Part shown: in pieces, positions 35,887 through 44,503 of the stretch
How positions within the stretch are numbered: the first letter of the stretch is position 1
Layout: each line of letters starts with the position of its first letter
Origin: SAR116 cluster bacterium AG-337-N21
GTDB taxonomy: Bacteria > Pseudomonadota > Alphaproteobacteria > Puniceispirillales > Marisalimonadaceae
Reading direction: 5' to 3'
Length of the DNA: 49,149 bases
Assembly (NCBI GenBank): GCA_003282145.1
Contig: QBZZ01000015.1
Location: 1 to 49,149 of the forward strand
Notes under the pieces: generated by a model
Database searches by the model: none
Seen by the model: only the letters and a program-made list of their open reading frames with translations
Told to the model about the DNA's origin: nothing
Program-made: the position numbers and the translations under genes

Positions 35887-36546
35887 ATGAAAGAAGTTAT
35901 TATTGCGCCTTCAATATTATCTGCTGATTTTGGTTCATTAGCAAATGAAGTTAAACTGATTGATGAAGCTGGCGCTGATTGGATACATTTGGATGTAATG
36001 GATGGTCATTTTGTACCAAACCTTACTTTTGGTCCTCCAATTATTAAATCAATAAGACCATATTCTAAAAAACCTTTTGATGCACATCTTATGGTTACAA
36101 ACCCAGATGATTTATTAGAAGAATATGTGGCTGCTGGTGTTGATATGATTACTGTCCATAAGGAAGTTACTCCACATCTTGATAGAACTTTAACTAGAAT
36201 AAGAAACTTAGGCTGTAAAGCTGGAGTTTCTATAAATCCAGGGACATCTCTTTCCGGATTGGAATTCTTGTTAGAAAAACTTGATTTAATACTTATTATG
36301 AGTGTTAATCCTGGATTTGGAGGGCAATCATTTATTAATTCTTCAATAGATAAAATTTCAGCTGTTAGGGACCTAGTTTCGTGTAAACCTATAAACATTC
36401 AAGTTGATGGAGGTGTAAACAATGTAATTGCATCCCAAGTAATTAAAGCAGGCGCCAATGTATTAGTAGCTGGATCCGCTATTTTTTCAGGGTCTAATAT
36501 TAAAAGTTATCAAAAAAATATTGCCTCACTTCGTTGTCATACGTAA
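35887..36546 (+). CDS. rpe: Ribulose-phosphate 3-epimerase
   Basis: A 219-residue TIM-barrel metalloenzyme that interconverts ribulose-5-phosphate and xylulose-5-phosphate. Markers in order: APSILSADFGSLANEV at about residues 7-22, WIHLDVMDGHFVPNLTFG with the metal Asp and His, DAHLMV, VNPGFGGQSF, and the second catalytic Asp in IQVDGGVN. The start has a GAAGGAAA ribosome site. The stop precedes gph by three bases, giving a tight pair. Confidence 0.97.
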   Translation: MKEVIIAPSILSADFGSLANEVKLIDEAGADWIHLDVMDGHFVPNLTFGPPIIKSIRPYSKKPFDAHLMVTNPDDLLEEYVAAGVDMITVHKEVTPHLDRTLTRIRNLGCKAGVSINPGTSLSGLEFLLEKLDLILIMSVNPGFGGQSFINSSIDKISAVRDLVSCKPINIQVDGGVNNVIASQVIKAGANVLVAGSAIFSGSNIKSYQKNIASLRCHT

Positions 36547-36549
36547 ATT

Positions 36550-37227
36550 ATGAGCTATCCAAATTATAACATAATTTTCGATTTAGATGGGACTCTAGTT
36601 CATTCAGTTCCAGATATGCATTATGCAATAAACAAAACTCTAACTCAATATGGTTTAGCAAATATATCAGAACAGAAACTAAAAACTTTTGTCGGACAAG
36701 GTATGTTATCTTTATCAAAAAAAGTTGTAGATTATTGTGGAGGCAATGAAGAGTTGTATGAAACTGTCTTTAAAAGTTATAGACAAAATTATTCGATTGA
36801 GCCTTATAAATATAGTACTCTAATGCCCGGCGTAATGAATGCTCTTAATTACTTTTATGACCAAAAAATTCCGATGGGAATATGTACCAATAAAAGGCAA
36901 TTTGTTACTGAAAAACTTATTAAACAGATGAGTTTAGATAAGTTTTTTGACGTTGTCATTGGAGCACAAGATAATATACCACTTAAGCCAAAACCTGACA
37001 TGATTCACTTAACAATTAGTCAATTTAATCCAATCAATGGCTCTTTTTTTATGGTAGGTGACACTTTTAATGACATTGCTGCTGCTAAATCTGCAAATAT
37101 TAAGTCTATTGCCGTCAATGGTGGTTATACACACGTTGATATAAATTCTCTAGGTGCAGATTATACTTTAGATACAATGGAAGAGATTATTGATCTTTTT
37201 AGGTCATTTAAATTGGGTCCCAACTAA
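36550..37227 (+). CDS. gph: Phosphoglycolate phosphatase (HAD superfamily)
   Basis: A 225-residue HAD hydrolase. Motif I is FDLDGTLVHS (nucleophile and acid Asp), motif II is the Thr in GICTNK, motif III Lys lies in LKPKPD and motif IV in MVGDTFNDIAAAKS. It fits Gph, which removes the 2-phosphoglycolate formed by DNA repair or by RuBisCO oxygenation. Close HAD relatives (e.g. pyrophosphatase PpaX or other sugar phosphatases) cannot be excluded by sequence alone. Position directly after rpe is a common Gph context. The 3' end overlaps the convergent SDR gene by 20 bases. Confidence 0.88.
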   Translation: MSYPNYNIIFDLDGTLVHSVPDMHYAINKTLTQYGLANISEQKLKTFVGQGMLSLSKKVVDYCGGNEELYETVFKSYRQNYSIEPYKYSTLMPGVMNALNYFYDQKIPMGICTNKRQFVTEKLIKQMSLDKFFDVVIGAQDNIPLKPKPDMIHLTISQFNPINGSFFMVGDTFNDIAAAKSANIKSIAVNGGYTHVDINSLGADYTLDTMEEIIDLFRSFKLGPN

Positions 37228-38128
37228 AGACATCACCACTCCTATCATTAGGTGTCATTGAACTTCTAAGTGAGGGATAAGCTCTCTCAGCTATTTCATG
37301 AGGGGTCCAGCCTGAATCAGAGTGAACACTTTTTATAGGTCTATTTTGATTATATATAAAAAGTTCATTTAATCTTGCACTGAAAATTTGTCCAGTAACT
37401 TCTTTTGCAGCAGCGGATGCTAAGAAAACAGCTAAAGGAGCATTCTTTTCAGGAGTCATTTTTTTTAGTCTTTCGACTCTTTCTTTTTCGGACACTGTAG
37501 TTGAAGGAATTGAGTTTGTCATTCTGCTCCAAGCAAAAGGAGCAATACAATTAGATCTGACGTTGTATCTACTCATATCTAATGCAATAGATTTTGATAA
37601 CCCAGCAATACCTAGTTTAGCAGCTGAATAATTAGCTTGGCCAAAATTACCAATTAAGCCAGATGTACTAGTCATATGAACATATGAGCCTGAATTTTGC
37701 TCACGGAAATAAGGTGCAGCCGCTCGGCTAACGTAAAAACCACCATTTAAATGTACGTTAATAACACTTTCCCAGTCAGATGGTTCCATTTTATGAAAAA
37801 TTGTATCTCTTAAAATACCTGCATTGTTAATGACAATATCAATTTTGCCAAATGCATCTATTGCTTTTTTAATGATCAATTGAGCACTTTCCCAAGTAGA
37901 AACACTCTCGTTACTAATAACTGCTTTACCTCCCTTTTGTGTAATTAACCCAGTAGTCTCTTCTGCAGGAGAATTTGAACCACCCTCACCAGTTAATGAA
38001 ACTCCTATATCATTTACAACTATAGATGTTCCCTCTGCAGCTAGTGCTAAAGCTATTTCTCGACCGATACCACCACCTGCACCAGTTACAACAGCTACTT
38101 TATCCTTAAGTTCTAAATCAATACTCAT
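37208..38128 (-). CDS. Short-chain dehydrogenase/reductase, MFE-2-type 3-hydroxyacyl-CoA dehydrogenase-like
   Basis: A 306-residue SDR. The cofactor loop is TGAGGGIGRE, NNAG stabilises the core, and the active site triad reads Ser in TSTSG, Tyr and Lys in YSAAK. It is about 50 residues longer than a simple SDR. GVSLTGEGGSNSPAEETTG after the first helix resembles the hydroxyacyl-CoA dehydrogenase domain of multifunctional enzyme type 2, which acts on 3-hydroxyacyl-CoA. A polyketide or fatty-acid reductase role is possible. Its last 20 bases overlap gph on the other strand. It has no adjacent co-directional partner. Confidence 0.85.
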   Translation of the reverse strand: MSIDLELKDKVAVVTGAGGGIGREIALALAAEGTSIVVNDIGVSLTGEGGSNSPAEETTGLITQKGGKAVISNESVSTWESAQLIIKKAIDAFGKIDIVINNAGILRDTIFHKMEPSDWESVINVHLNGGFYVSRAAAPYFREQNSGSYVHMTSTSGLIGNFGQANYSAAKLGIAGLSKSIALDMSRYNVRSNCIAPFAWSRMTNSIPSTTVSEKERVERLKKMTPEKNAPLAVFLASAAAKEVTGQIFSARLNELFIYNQNRPIKSVHSDSGWTPHEIAERAYPSLRSSMTPNDRSGDVFSWDPI

Positions 38129-38212
38129 GAGTTAAATTCCTAAATAGTTCAACATTTACAATATAAATTTTTAGTTATCAAGTCACCAAAATTATTTTGA
38201 ATAACCTAACTG

Positions 38213-38240
38213 TTGATAATAAAAATTTATATGATATTAA
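38213..38240 (+). promoter_or_regulatory. Possible promoter of tRNA-Arg
   Basis: TTGATA at 38213-38218 and TATTAA at 38235-38240, spaced 16 bases, lie 12 bases before the tRNA. This resembles a sigma-70 promoter, but AT-rich DNA gives such matches easily, so the call is weak. Confidence 0.28.
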
Positions 38241-38251
38241 CTAAATTAAAT

Positions 38252-38328
38252 GGCCTCGTAGCTCATCTGGATAGAGCGCAAGATTCCTAATCTTGAGGTA
38301 ACAGGTTCGAGTCCTGTCGAGGTCACCA
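38252..38328 (+). tRNA. tRNA-Arg (anticodon CCT)
   Basis: A 77-base sequence folds as a complete cloverleaf: acceptor GGCCTCG/CGAGGTC with one G-T pair, D arm GCTC/GAGC, anticodon stem CAAGA/TCTTG with loop TTCCTAA, TTCGAGT in the T loop, and an encoded CCA end. The anticodon at 38286-38288 is CCT, which reads AGG arginine codons. It stands alone between two genes and is not followed by an integrase. Confidence 0.96.
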
Positions 38329-38388
38329 TCATTCAATAAAATTAATGGGTTAATATTTAGTCTTTCAACAAGCTTATAAATTATCTCA

Positions 38389-38802
38389 TTAAAAATCTAT
38401 GTTGATTCCATATAAAACAGAGTCTTTTTTAAATTCAAAATATGAAAATGGAGAATTGCTGTAGATAATTTTATCATTAACTTTTGAAGGGTTCATTTGA
38501 AACGACTGTCCATTTCCAAAACTATAAATCATTTTATTTTTGGATTTAACTTTAAAAGTATGTTTTAAGCTTTTTGTAACGCTATCAGAATATATATTTT
38601 TTGTTACTAATGATTTATTAATTTTTGTATTTCCAAATGAGAAAAATGATTTTAAATATTTATTAATTTTATCATCATATTTATAATGATTAAAAAGTTT
38701 GTTAGCAAATTTTTCAATATCATTACCAAAAACGACAGAGGGGTTTGTTAAAAAAATGGCTACTACCATAAATTTGACTAAGCTTGAATTTAATAACATC
38801 AA
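38389..38802 (-). CDS. Exported hypothetical protein
   Basis: A 137-residue protein with a clear signal peptide (hydrophobic LVKFMVVAIFLT, cleavage near VFG-ND). The mature part is rich in Lys, Ser and aromatic residues, with short alternating stretches, and ends in Phe (LYGINIDF), a final residue common in small outer-membrane beta proteins. I do not recognise a family. No ribosome site is strong. It lies 60 bases from the tRNA and faces away from the dehalogenase gene. Confidence 0.6.
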   Translation of the reverse strand: MMLLNSSLVKFMVVAIFLTNPSVVFGNDIEKFANKLFNHYKYDDKINKYLKSFFSFGNTKINKSLVTKNIYSDSVTKSLKHTFKVKSKNKMIYSFGNGQSFQMNPSKVNDKIIYSNSPFSYFEFKKDSVLYGINIDF

Positions 38803-39000
38803 AGCACAATGCCTTAGTTAATATTTATTCCATAAATAGTTTATAATAAATAAATATTAACAAGAGTCAAAATTTAGAAATTTATTAGTCTGTGATTGTA
38901 TTAAAGTATCTTATGCTTATATCTAAATAGTAATAAAATCACACTTCAGTAATTAATGCTTTTTTTACATTTGTACTAATATTTTGGACAATATATAATT

Positions 39001-39885
39001 ATGGATTTTTTTAATGATTTAAAAATATCTTTTGTAGAAGTTAAAAGAGGTGCAATAAGATTTAGAAGCGGTGGAAGTGGTCCTCCACTATTAATGTTAC
39101 ATGGTAATCCACAAACACATGTAATGTGGCATAAAGTTGCGCCAGCTATTTTAAAGAATTTTACGGTAATTTGTCCAGATATTCCTGGTTATGGTAAATC
39201 ATTCAAACCTGATTTATCAGAAAGCCATAAAGAGTATTCAAAAGTCAGTATGGCCAATGACTTATTAGAATTTATGAAATTATTAGGTTTTATATCTTTT
39301 TACATAATTGCACACGATAGAGGAGCAAGAATAGCTCATCGCTTAGCTTTAGATTTTCCAGATAAAGTTTTAAAAATGATATTACTAGATATTATTCCTA
39401 CCATTGAGCATTTTGAAAGAATAAACATGGATTTTGCAATGGGTTATTATCACTGGTTTTGGCTTGCACAGAGAAATCCTATCCCTGAATCTGTAATTAA
39501 TAAAGCACCTGAAGAGTGGTTTTTTGCACATACATCAAGGGAAAATAAGAAAAAAGATTTTTTTTCAAAAAAAGCTTTGAATGATTATATTGAATGTGTA
39601 AAAAATCCAGAAACTATAAATGCAATATGTGAAGATTACAGAGCTGCTGCCTCAATTGACTTAATAGATGATAAAATAAGTAGAGAAAATAAAATTAAGA
39701 TAAGTGTACCTATATTGGTTTTATGGGGAAAAAAAGGTAAGATTGGGCAATGGTATGAACCTTTATCGATATGGAAAGAGTATTGCTCTAACGAAGTAAA
39801 AGGGTATGGAATTGACACAGGTCATTATTTAGCTGAAGAAAACCCTGAGGAAATCATTAAAAATATTAAAGAGTTTTTAACATAG
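39001..39885 (+). CDS. Alpha/beta hydrolase, fluoroacetate/haloacetate dehalogenase-like
   Basis: A 294-residue alpha/beta-hydrolase. The nucleophile is Asp, not Ser: HDRGAR with Asp106, and the carboxylate-holding Arg107 and Arg110. The acid Asp130 (LLDIIPT) and base His275 (TGHYLAEE) complete the triad. The halide pocket residues of characterised fluoroacetate dehalogenases are also present: His151-Trp152 (GYYHWFW) and Tyr213 (CEDYRAAA). The oxyanion segment is HGNPQTH (34-40). Such enzymes hydrolyse fluoroacetate or chloroacetate to glycolate. Substrate preference here is inferred; some family members act only on chloro- or bromo-acetate, or on other esters or epoxides. Confidence 0.85.
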   Translation: MDFFNDLKISFVEVKRGAIRFRSGGSGPPLLMLHGNPQTHVMWHKVAPAILKNFTVICPDIPGYGKSFKPDLSESHKEYSKVSMANDLLEFMKLLGFISFYIIAHDRGARIAHRLALDFPDKVLKMILLDIIPTIEHFERINMDFAMGYYHWFWLAQRNPIPESVINKAPEEWFFAHTSRENKKKDFFSKKALNDYIECVKNPETINAICEDYRAAASIDLIDDKISRENKIKISVPILVLWGKKGKIGQWYEPLSIWKEYCSNEVKGYGIDTGHYLAEENPEEIIKNIKEFLT

Positions 39886-39910
39886 ATAAGAATGAGGTTT
39901 TAAATTTAAA

Positions 39911-41701
39911 ATGAATGAAATTAAAATAAATGAAATGAATAATAAGTTGCCAAGTTGGGACCTTTCAGAAATATATAAGGATATCAAGGACCCAAATATT
40001 GCAAAAGATATAAAAGAAATTAGAAAGTTATCTGATGATTTCTTAACAAACTGGAAAGGGAAACTAAATAAATTAAGCGTGTCTGATTTTGTAAATTGTA
40101 TAGAAAAGTATCAAGCAATAAACGAAGCTATCTACAAAATAGGAACGCACAGCAGCTTAATATTTGCCACAAACATGGAGGATCCTGAAATAACGAGATA
40201 TAATTCTTCCATTTCAGACCAAATAACTGAGATACTCTCTTCTTTAATTTTTTTCACATTAGAATTATCAAAAATAGACGAAAAGACAATTTACAAATGG
40301 ATGAAAGATAAAAGTGCCCAAAAATGGCAACCATTTCTAAATATATTAAGGAAAAGAAATCCATATCTCTTAGACCCATTAGTAGAAGAAATTTTAATTG
40401 AAAAATCTGCTACTGGAAGATCTGCTTGGGTTAGACTTTTTGATGAAACTTCAGCAGCTCTCCGATTTCCTTTTAGAAAAGATTTACTAAGTGAAGCTGA
40501 AATTCTAAATCTTTTATCGGATAAAGATCCAGAAAATAGAAAAATCGCAGGTAAATCTCTTTCAGACGTTTTAGATAAAAATAAGCGTACATTCTCAATG
40601 ATATTGAATGTCATTTCCCGAGATAGATATATTGAGGATAACAAAAGAGGATTTCACAGGATAATGTCTTCCCGCAATTTGGATAATGATGTTGAAGATG
40701 AAGTCGTTGATGCACTTGTAAATACTGTCGATAAAGCAATGCCAAAGCTCACGCATAGATATTATAAATGGAAGGCTAAACAATTTGGTACAAGCAAGTT
40801 GGATTGGTGGGATAGGAATGCCCCATTACCTCAAACATCAGACAAAACCATCAAATGGTTAGATGCTAAGAGTATTATTTTAGATTCTTTCTCTTCCTTT
40901 CATCCAAAAATTTCTAATTTGGCAGAATTATTTTTCAAAAATAACTGGATAGATGCAAGTGTGAGGCAGGGTAAAGCATCGGGTGCTTTTGCACATCCGT
41001 CAGTACCTTCTTTACATCCTTACATTTTAGTTAACTACCAAGGTAAAATAAGAGATGTCATGACTCTGGCCCATGAATTAGGGCATGGTGTCCATCAAAT
41101 ATTAGCATCTAAAAATGGTTTGTTAATGGCTGAAACACCTTTAACACTTGCAGAAACAGCGTCAGTTTTTGGTGAAATGTTAGTATTTAGAAAATTATTG
41201 GATGAAAGCTCAATACAACAAAAAAAACAATTATTAGCAGGTAAAATTGAAGATATGTTAAATACTGTTGCCAGACAAATTGGTTTTCATCAATTTGAAG
41301 TTAAATTCCATGAAGCGAGAATAAAATCTGAATTAACGCCCGATGAAATAAGTGATATTTGGATGGAAACTCAGAAACATGCCGTTGGACCATATGTAAA
41401 CCTTAATAATGATTATAGAGTATTATGGGGTTATATCCCGCATTTTGTACACACTCCATTTTACGTTTACGCATACGCATTTGGAGATGGTTTAGTTAAT
41501 GCTCTTTGGTATGCCTATCAAAAAAGTGATAAAGATGAATTTTCAAAAAAGTATATTGAGATGTTATCTTCAGGCGGAACAAAAAGTCACAATGATTTAC
41601 TAAGACCATTTAATTTAAGCGCTTATGATGATAGTTTTTGGGATAAAGGTGTTTCCATGATTACTAGTCTAATGGATGAGCTGGAGGCTTTACAAAACTA
41701 A
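39911..41701 (+). CDS. pepF: Oligoendopeptidase F (M3 peptidase)
   Basis: A 596-residue zinc metallopeptidase of the M3 family, which hydrolyses short peptides in the cytoplasm. The zinc motif HELGH is at residues 388-392 in TLAHELGHGVHQ, with the third ligand Glu415 in LAETASVFGE. A long helical N-terminal part and the C-terminal IPHFVHTPFYVYAYAFGD segment are family-typical. It starts 25 bases after the dehalogenase and may be co-transcribed with it, and it precedes the ABC1 kinase gene by 30 bases. Confidence 0.95.
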   Translation: MNEIKINEMNNKLPSWDLSEIYKDIKDPNIAKDIKEIRKLSDDFLTNWKGKLNKLSVSDFVNCIEKYQAINEAIYKIGTHSSLIFATNMEDPEITRYNSSISDQITEILSSLIFFTLELSKIDEKTIYKWMKDKSAQKWQPFLNILRKRNPYLLDPLVEEILIEKSATGRSAWVRLFDETSAALRFPFRKDLLSEAEILNLLSDKDPENRKIAGKSLSDVLDKNKRTFSMILNVISRDRYIEDNKRGFHRIMSSRNLDNDVEDEVVDALVNTVDKAMPKLTHRYYKWKAKQFGTSKLDWWDRNAPLPQTSDKTIKWLDAKSIILDSFSSFHPKISNLAELFFKNNWIDASVRQGKASGAFAHPSVPSLHPYILVNYQGKIRDVMTLAHELGHGVHQILASKNGLLMAETPLTLAETASVFGEMLVFRKLLDESSIQQKKQLLAGKIEDMLNTVARQIGFHQFEVKFHEARIKSELTPDEISDIWMETQKHAVGPYVNLNNDYRVLWGYIPHFVHTPFYVYAYAFGDGLVNALWYAYQKSDKDEFSKKYIEMLSSGGTKSHNDLLRPFNLSAYDDSFWDKGVSMITSLMDELEALQN

Positions 41702-41731
41702 ATAATAATTTCCGATAGAGTTTTAATAATA

Positions 41732-43099
41732 ATGACAAATAAAAATAATTTTCATGATGAACTTAGTTTCTCAATGACTGGAGGAAGACTTAGGCGTTAT
41801 GCAAAAGTTACCTCTGCAATGGGAGGGCTAGCAGCTAGGCTGGCGGGTGAAAAATATTTGGGAATAAAAATAGATAGGGAGCAACATGCTTCTGACTTAA
41901 GAGCTGCCCTTGGTGGATTAAAAGGACCTTTAATGAAAGTAGCTCAGATTTTAGCTACCATCCCTGATGCACTTCCTAAAGAATATGTTAATGAACTATC
42001 GCATCTGCAAGCAGATGCACCATCTATGGGTTGGCTTTTTGTCAAAAGAAGAATGAAAGCCGAACTAGGTGAGAATTGGTTAACTAACTTTAAAGATTTT
42101 GATAAACAAGCATCTGCTGCTGCTTCACTTGGTCAAGTTCATTTCGCTGAAAGTATTGATGGAAAGGAACTAGCCTGTAAATTACAATACCCTGATATGG
42201 GTTCAGCAGTCCAAGCTGATTTAAAACAGTTGAAACTAATTTTTTCATTATATGAAAAGTATGACTCAGCTATATCAACTGAAGCTATACACGAAGAATT
42301 ATCCGATCGATTAAAAGAAGAACTTGATTATTCACACGAGATTAAAAATTTAAAATTATACAGGCACATGTTATCAGACCATAGTGAAATCACTTTACCA
42401 GATCCTATTGAAAACTTATCTACTAACAGACTTCTTACTATGACGAAGGTTCATGGTGTAAAAATTATGGACTTTATTGCTAATAATTCAGGAATAAAAA
42501 TGAGAAATCAAGTTGCTATGAATATGTTTAAAGCTTGGTACATACCCTTTTATAAATTTGGTGTTATTCATGGTGATCCGCATCTAGGAAATTACACAAT
42601 TAGACCTGATGGTGGTGTTAATCTAATGGATTTTGGATGCATAAGAATATTTAGACCAGATTTTGTTACCGGTGTAATCGAGTTATATAAAGCTCTTAGG
42701 GATGGAGATGAAGAACAGGCAGTTAACGCTTATAAAAGATGGGGTTTTGAAAATCCTTCAAAAGAACTGATAAGTGTATTAAATATATGGGCTAATTTCA
42801 TTTATCAACCTTTATTAGAAGATAAAGTGAGATTAATTAATCCAAGTGAATCAGGTCAATATGGAAGAGAGACTGCAGAAAAAGTCCATGAAGAATTAAA
42901 AAAGATAGGAGGTGTAAAGCCCCCTAGAGAATTTGTTTTAATGGATAGAGCTGCAGTTGGATTAGGCTCAGTTTTTATGCATTTAAAAGCTGAAGTTAAT
43001 TGGTATAGAATTTTCCACGATTTAGTCGGTAACTTTAATGAAGCGATATTAACCAAAAGACAACATCAGGCTATAAATAAATCAGGTTTAGATAGTTAA
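41732..43099 (+). CDS. ABC1/UbiB family atypical kinase
   Basis: A 455-residue UbiB/ADCK-type protein, the family linked to ubiquinone synthesis. Motifs in order: K69-V-A-Q72 (the family's KxGQ with Ala for Gly), the Ala-rich nucleotide loop QASAAASLGQVHFAE at 127-140, the lysine in ELACK (150), the EELDYSHE segment near 197, and catalytic HGDPHLGN at 280-287 with Asp300 of DFG. The KxAQ form together with GLKGPLMKV suggests a subgroup common in alphaproteobacteria. It is not next to other ubi genes here. No C-terminal membrane helices are obvious. Confidence 0.9.
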   Translation: MTNKNNFHDELSFSMTGGRLRRYAKVTSAMGGLAARLAGEKYLGIKIDREQHASDLRAALGGLKGPLMKVAQILATIPDALPKEYVNELSHLQADAPSMGWLFVKRRMKAELGENWLTNFKDFDKQASAAASLGQVHFAESIDGKELACKLQYPDMGSAVQADLKQLKLIFSLYEKYDSAISTEAIHEELSDRLKEELDYSHEIKNLKLYRHMLSDHSEITLPDPIENLSTNRLLTMTKVHGVKIMDFIANNSGIKMRNQVAMNMFKAWYIPFYKFGVIHGDPHLGNYTIRPDGGVNLMDFGCIRIFRPDFVTGVIELYKALRDGDEEQAVNAYKRWGFENPSKELISVLNIWANFIYQPLLEDKVRLINPSESGQYGRETAEKVHEELKKIGGVKPPREFVLMDRAAVGLGSVFMHLKAEVNWYRIFHDLVGNFNEAILTKRQHQAINKSGLDS

Positions 43100-43105
43100 T
43101 AATTA

Positions 43106-44488
43106 TCAACTAATATTTTGTAATATTGTGTCTAAAGATTTTTTTGCATCACCATAAACCATTCTAGAATTTTCTTTAAAAAACAGAGGATTTTCTATGC
43201 CAGAATATCCTTTACCTTGTCCCCTTTTTGAGATAAAAACTTGTTTAGCTTTCCAAACTTCTAAAACGGGCATTCCCGCAATAGGACTATTGGGATCATC
43301 TTGGGCGGCTGGATTTACAATATCATTTGCTCCAAGTATCATGACAACGTCAGTTTCAGGAAAATCAGAATTAATCTCATCCATTTCTAATACAATGTCA
43401 TATGGTACTTTAGCTTCAGCAAGTAGAACATTCATGTGTCCTGGAAGACGACCTGCAACTGGATGAATCCCAAATTGAACTACTTTCTTTTTTGCTCTTA
43501 ATCTAGATGTTAATTCAGAAACAGCGCTTTGCGCTTGAGCTACAGCCATCCCATAACCTGGAACAATTATTATTTTATTTGCTTCATTTAATGCAGATGC
43601 AACAGACTCTGTATCTATTTGTTTCATTTCGCCTTCTATATCCATAGCAGGTCCGCTCGTATCACCCCACCCACCAAGAATAACAGACAGAAAATTTCTA
43701 TTCATTGCTTTGCACATTATATATGAAAGTATGGCGCCTGAAGACCCAACAAGAGCTCCAGTAACAATTAAAAGGTCATTTCCTAGCATAAAACCAGTGG
43801 CAGCAGCAGCCCAACCAGAATATGAATTCAGCATTGAGACCACAACTGGCATGTCTGCGCCACCAATAGCGAGGACGAGATGTGCACCTATAATAAAGGC
43901 AATAATTGTCATTATAATTAATGTCCAGTTACCTTCATGATTTAGGAACATATAACCAAGAAATAAACATCCAAACAACATGCCTAAATTTAAAGCATGT
44001 CTTCCAGGTAAGACTAGCGCCTTACCTGTAATAATTTCTGATAGTTTTCCGAAAGCTACAATAGATCCTGTAAAAGTAATTGCACCAATAAATACACCAA
44101 TAAATACCTCAACATTATGTATTGTTAGTTGAGATGAGGACATTTCTATATGTGGCAACATAGCTGAATTTATCCCAATAAATACAGCTGCTAATCCTAC
44201 AAAAGAATGAAGAGCAGCAACTAGTTGAGGCATACCTGTCATTTGAACTTTTTTAGCTACAATGGCTCCTATGAATGAGCCAATAACTATTGCACCAATT
44301 AACCAATGAAGCCATTTTGTTAAAAAAACTTGATTACCAAAGATAGTAGCTACAACAGCAATTACCATTCCTACTATGCCATACCATACAGCCCTTTTTG
44401 CCTTTTCTTGGTTGCTTAAGCCTCCTAAAGCAAGAATAAAAAGCACACTAGAAGTAATATATGAAGCAGTTAATATTCCAATAGTCAT
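43106..44488 (-). CDS. pntB: NAD(P) transhydrogenase subunit beta PntB
   Basis: A 460-residue subunit: eight or nine membrane helices first, then the soluble NADP-binding domain [17 protein letters not shown] and the [20 protein letters not shown] region mark domain III. It pairs with PntA in the proton-driven conversion of NADH to NADPH. Its ATG, with AAGGA upstream, lies 15 bases after the pntA stop. The 3' end is six bases from the convergent ABC1 gene. Confidence 0.97.
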   Translation of the reverse strand: MTIGILTASYITSSVLFILALGGLSNQEKAKRAVWYGIVGMVIAVVATIFGNQVFLTKWLHWLIGAIVIGSFIGAIVAKKVQMTGMPQLVAALHSFVGLAAVFIGINSAMLPHIEMSSSQLTIHNVEVFIGVFIGAITFTGSIVAFGKLSEIITGKALVLPGRHALNLGMLFGCLFLGYMFLNHEGNWTLIIMTIIAFIIGAHLVLAIGGADMPVVVSMLNSYSGWAAAATGFMLGNDLLIVTGALVGSSGAILSYIMCKAMNRNFLSVILGGWGDTSGPAMDIEGEMKQIDTESVASALNEANKIIIVPGYGMAVAQAQSAVSELTSRLRAKKKVVQFGIHPVAGRLPGHMNVLLAEAKVPYDIVLEMDEINSDFPETDVVMILGANDIVNPAAQDDPNSPIAGMPVLEVWKAKQVFISKRGQGKGYSGIENPLFFKENSRMVYGDAKKSLDTILQNIS

Positions 44489-44503
44489 TTCTAAATCCTT
44501 TAC

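Noticed and set aside
38129-38388. Genomic island insertion at tRNA-Arg
   Set aside because: No integrase gene, no duplicated tRNA 3' end and no shift in base composition nearby.
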